From Bacteriovoracaceae bacterium UBA6144 (GTDB taxonomy: Bacteria; Bdellovibrionota; Bacteriovoracia; Bacteriovoracales; Bacteriovoracaceae): 16,601 bases of DNA. Position numbers and translations under genes: made by a program. Position 1 is the stretch's first letter, and the number at the start of each line of letters is the position of its first letter. The notes beneath the pieces are model-generated. The model was given only the letters and a program-made list of their open reading frames with translations. It ran no database searches and had not been told where the DNA came from. The stretch covers positions 1 through 16,601 of the forward strand of contig DIVA01000092.1 in assembly GCA_002435705.1 (NCBI GenBank), written 5' to 3'. Below, piece after piece: positions 14,903 through 16,601 of this stretch.

Positions 14903-15850
14903 ATGTCAAGAACCTCCACTGATCTCACTCTCTCACGCTCTGAAATGGATCAAATCTTAAAGCTCTTCCCTTACGGTGTGGTCGCGATTGATCTTGAAAC
15001 CACGGGTCTCTCTCCCTTAGTCGATCGGATTATTGAGATTGCAGCCGTGAAAATTACTCCCCGCTATGACATTGAGGTCTTTCACCAACTGATTAATCCC
15101 ATGACCGATATTTCTGCGGCCAACTCTGCCATTCATGGACTTAATAATTTTGACCTCAAAGATGCTCCCACCTTGAAGCGTCCCATGAAAATGCTCTGGG
15201 ACTTTGTGGGCCGCTCACCGCTCTTGGCGCACAATGCTCTTTTTGATGGCTCATTTTTGGTGAAAGGTTCCCACGATTATTTAATTGATCTTCCTCTCTC
15301 GCGGATTTTTGATTCAGCCAAGTACGCCCGCGCACTTTTGAAAAATCCCGAAGCGGAAGCCGAGGGGAAGGCGCCTAAAAATTTCAAACTCTCAACGCTC
15401 GCTGAGTTTTATAAAATTCCACTCAATCACCATGTCGCCCTTGACGACACATTTGCGTGCCTGAAAGTGATGGCAGCACTGATTGAACGCACTCCCCTCG
15501 ACAAGCAAGTCGACTTCAAGGAGCGCTCTTTTACCATGGCCATGAGCCAGTATAAAAAAGATCTCGCTTTTGTCGTGCCAGAGCGTTTTAACGATTTAAA
15601 AGAGCTGATCAAAAATCAGACAGTCATTGAGATTCACTACAGCGGTGGTACAGTCGAAGATGAGTGGAGACCGGTTAAGCCCATAGGCCTTCTCCCCATG
15701 CCTCGAGGCCCTGTGCTCTATGGCGTTTGTCTTGTGACGAATATGAATAAGTCCTTTGTTTTGAAACGAATCAAAGCCTTTAAAGTTCTCGATCGCCCTA
15801 TACCAGTCAAGGAAGTTGAAGATGCAACAGCTGTCGAAATTTCTGAATAA
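14903..15850 (+). CDS. DEDDh exonuclease (DnaQ-like) fused to a WYL-like domain
   Basis: The protein has 315 residues. An exonuclease domain of the DnaQ/epsilon type covers ~25-195: Exo I AIDLETTG (D30, E32), Exo II LLAHNALFDG (H110, N111, D115) and Exo III HVALDD (H177, D182). All catalytic acidic residues and the histidine are present. A 30-40 residue linker follows. Then ~236-297 reads as a WYL-type domain: IEIHYSGG, WRPVKPIGL (R256), VLYGVCLVT and FVLKRIKAFKVLD. WYL domains bind ligands or nucleic acid, mostly in transcription factors and defence or damage-response proteins. The likely job is 3'-5' trimming of DNA or RNA, controlled by the second domain; the substrate is unknown. It overlaps the next gene by 29 bases and is probably first in its transcript. 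Confidence 0.9.
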   Translation: MSRTSTDLTLSRSEMDQILKLFPYGVVAIDLETTGLSPLVDRIIEIAAVKITPRYDIEVFHQLINPMTDISAANSAIHGLNNFDLKDAPTLKRPMKMLWDFVGRSPLLAHNALFDGSFLVKGSHDYLIDLPLSRIFDSAKYARALLKNPEAEAEGKAPKNFKLSTLAEFYKIPLNHHVALDDTFACLKVMAALIERTPLDKQVDFKERSFTMAMSQYKKDLAFVVPERFNDLKELIKNQTVIEIHYSGGTVEDEWRPVKPIGLLPMPRGPVLYGVCLVTNMNKSFVLKRIKAFKVLDRPIPVKEVEDATAVEISE

Positions 15851-16079
15851 ACAAAATTGGCGCAAACGTTTAGTGGAGCTGATCATCCTCGTGGTGCATT
15901 TGCTTCTCCTCCGTTGGATCATCTACGTTCTATCTGAGGGCGGCGCCCTTCCCATCGAACTCGTCATCATGCACTTCATGGGACTGGCCGTGAGTGGAGC
16001 CCTGCTCATTCGCTTCTGTGCCTGGCTCTATCGCAGACAATATCTTCGGGAGAACAACCTGAGTGAACTCCCCCGCTAA
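15822..16079 (+). CDS. Small two-helix membrane protein
   Basis: The protein has 85 residues. Two hydrophobic helices lie at ~18-37 (VELIILVVHLLLLRWIIYVL) and ~47-66 (LVIMHFMGLAVSGALLIRF), with basic ends (KQNWRKRL before, LYRRQYLR after) that suggest both termini in the cytoplasm. ATG at 15822 is chosen because AAGGAAG lies about 6 bases upstream, inside the 3' end of the exonuclease gene; an in-frame TTG at 15816 is less likely. It overlaps the exonuclease by 29 bases and the next gene by 17, so translation of the three is probably coupled. The overlaps and SD support it as real. The family is not recognised. Confidence 0.65.
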   Translation: MQQLSKFLNKQNWRKRLVELIILVVHLLLLRWIIYVLSEGGALPIELVIMHFMGLAVSGALLIRFCAWLYRRQYLRENNLSELPR

Positions 16080-16601
16080 CTGGCAGAGTGAGCTGGCGCA
16101 GGCCTTCAAAGACTCCACCACTCTTTCAAATTTTTTAAACTGGCCGGTGGCTGATCTGCCTCAGTACCCACTCTTAGTGCCTCAAAAACTCGCTCACATG
16201 ATGAAAGCTCAGGGCGCTGAGGGTGTTCTCGCTCGTCAGTTCCTCTCTCACTCTGATGAGATCTCGCAGCTTGGTGTGCTGGACCCTATTGGCGATGGGG
16301 AACACCAGAAAACCGCGCAACTCATTCACCGCTACCACAACCGAGCGCTGCTTATTCCCACCACCCGCTGTCCGGTCAACTGCCGCTACTGCTTTCGGAA
16401 AAATGAACTGCAAGACGATGTCTTCTCGCAAGACAAAGAGCGCACTCTGCAATATCTGTCAGACCACACAGAGATCGAGGAAGTGATCTTTACGGGCGGC
16501 GACCCCTTAATCCTCTCCGATGACAAACTCGCCAGCTGGCTCGCTGCTCTGGCGCAGATTCCTCACATCAGATTTGTGAGATTTCATTCTCGTGTTCCGG
16601 T
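16063..16601 (+). CDS. epmB: EpmB/KamA-like radical-SAM lysine 2,3-aminomutase (3' end outside window)
   Basis: The first 179 codons from GTG 16063 are seen and the frame is open to the window end. The cluster-binding motif is CPVNCRYC (C103, C107, C110) for a 4Fe-4S radical-SAM centre, followed by IFTGGDPLIL (the GGDP SAM-contact motif) and FHSRVP. The stretch HKYHNRALLL of E. coli EpmB is matched by HRYHNRALLI just before the cluster. EpmB converts a lysine to (R)-beta-lysine, which EpmA attaches to elongation factor P. The short N-terminus agrees with EpmB rather than the longer catabolic KamA. GGGAG lies about 9 bases before the GTG. EpmA and EF-P genes are not in the window, so the exact target is inferred. 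Confidence 0.85.
   Translation, partial: MNSPANWQSELAQAFKDSTTLSNFLNWPVADLPQYPLLVPQKLAHMMKAQGAEGVLARQFLSHSDEISQLGVLDPIGDGEHQKTAQLIHRYHNRALLIPTTRCPVNCRYCFRKNELQDDVFSQDKERTLQYLSDHTEIEEVIFTGGDPLILSDDKLASWLAALAQIPHIRFVRFHSRVP

Noticed and set aside
1..16601. CRISPR array, tRNA, rRNA, insertion sequence or prophage
   Set aside because: No spaced direct repeats, no tRNA-like cloverleaf ends, no transposase or integrase motifs and no terminal inverted repeats were seen by eye. The short hairpins are terminators or possible operator sites.

Overview
The window looks like chromosomal DNA of a Gram-negative bacterium. There are two proteins that resemble outer-membrane barrels, four or more proteins with lipoprotein signal peptides, a secreted DUF885 peptidase, and clear Shine-Dalgarno (SD) sites. 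Medium base composition, dense co-directional gene runs and a lipoprotein of Ig-like domains plus 'GGxFT' repeats resemble Bdellovibrionota-type predators or their relatives. That placement is an inference from style, not from a marker gene. I see no insertion sequence, phage, CRISPR array, tRNA or rRNA.

Layout. 1-2025 (minus): 5' part of a large surface lipoprotein with three Ig-like domains, each with two cysteines 17 residues apart, followed by at least seven ~48-residue propeller-like repeats; its 3' end lies beyond base 1. 2197-3114 (plus): a barrel-like outer-membrane protein, closed by a terminator that probably serves both strands. 3164-5014 (minus): a small lipoprotein, then a tight three-gene set (small membrane protein, lipoprotein, multi-pass membrane protein). 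5176-6998 (minus): a histidine kinase and an OmpR-type response regulator, joined by a 4-base overlap. 7333-7650 (plus): a small lipoprotein resembling the BamE/SmpA fold. 7785-8003 (minus): ribosomal protein bS21. 8108-9343 (plus): RarA. 9340-14781 (minus, transcribed right to left): lipoamide dehydrogenase (E3), dihydrolipoamide acyltransferase (E2), a barrel-like outer-membrane protein and a DUF885 peptidase, all spaced as one operon. 14903-16601 (plus): a DEDDh exonuclease with a WYL-like C-terminal domain, a small two-helix membrane protein and the start of an EpmB/KamA radical-SAM aminomutase, each overlapping the next.

How genes work together. E2 and E3 are two of the three parts of a 2-oxoacid dehydrogenase complex; E1 is not in the window. 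The two envelope genes downstream appear to be translationally coupled to E2, which ties a core metabolic complex to exported proteins in one transcript. The kinase and regulator form one signalling pair with no obvious target beside it. The exonuclease, membrane protein and EpmB-like gene form a second compact transcript mixing nucleic-acid processing and translation-factor modification.

Most notable points: an outer-membrane protein gene whose complete signal peptide can only be read from a CTG or ATA start, an exonuclease-WYL fusion with a probable leaderless promoter, the evenly spaced cysteine pairs in the Ig-like lipoprotein, and the lysine-to-arginine change in the regulator's receiver domain. 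No feature proves a new defence or mobile system.
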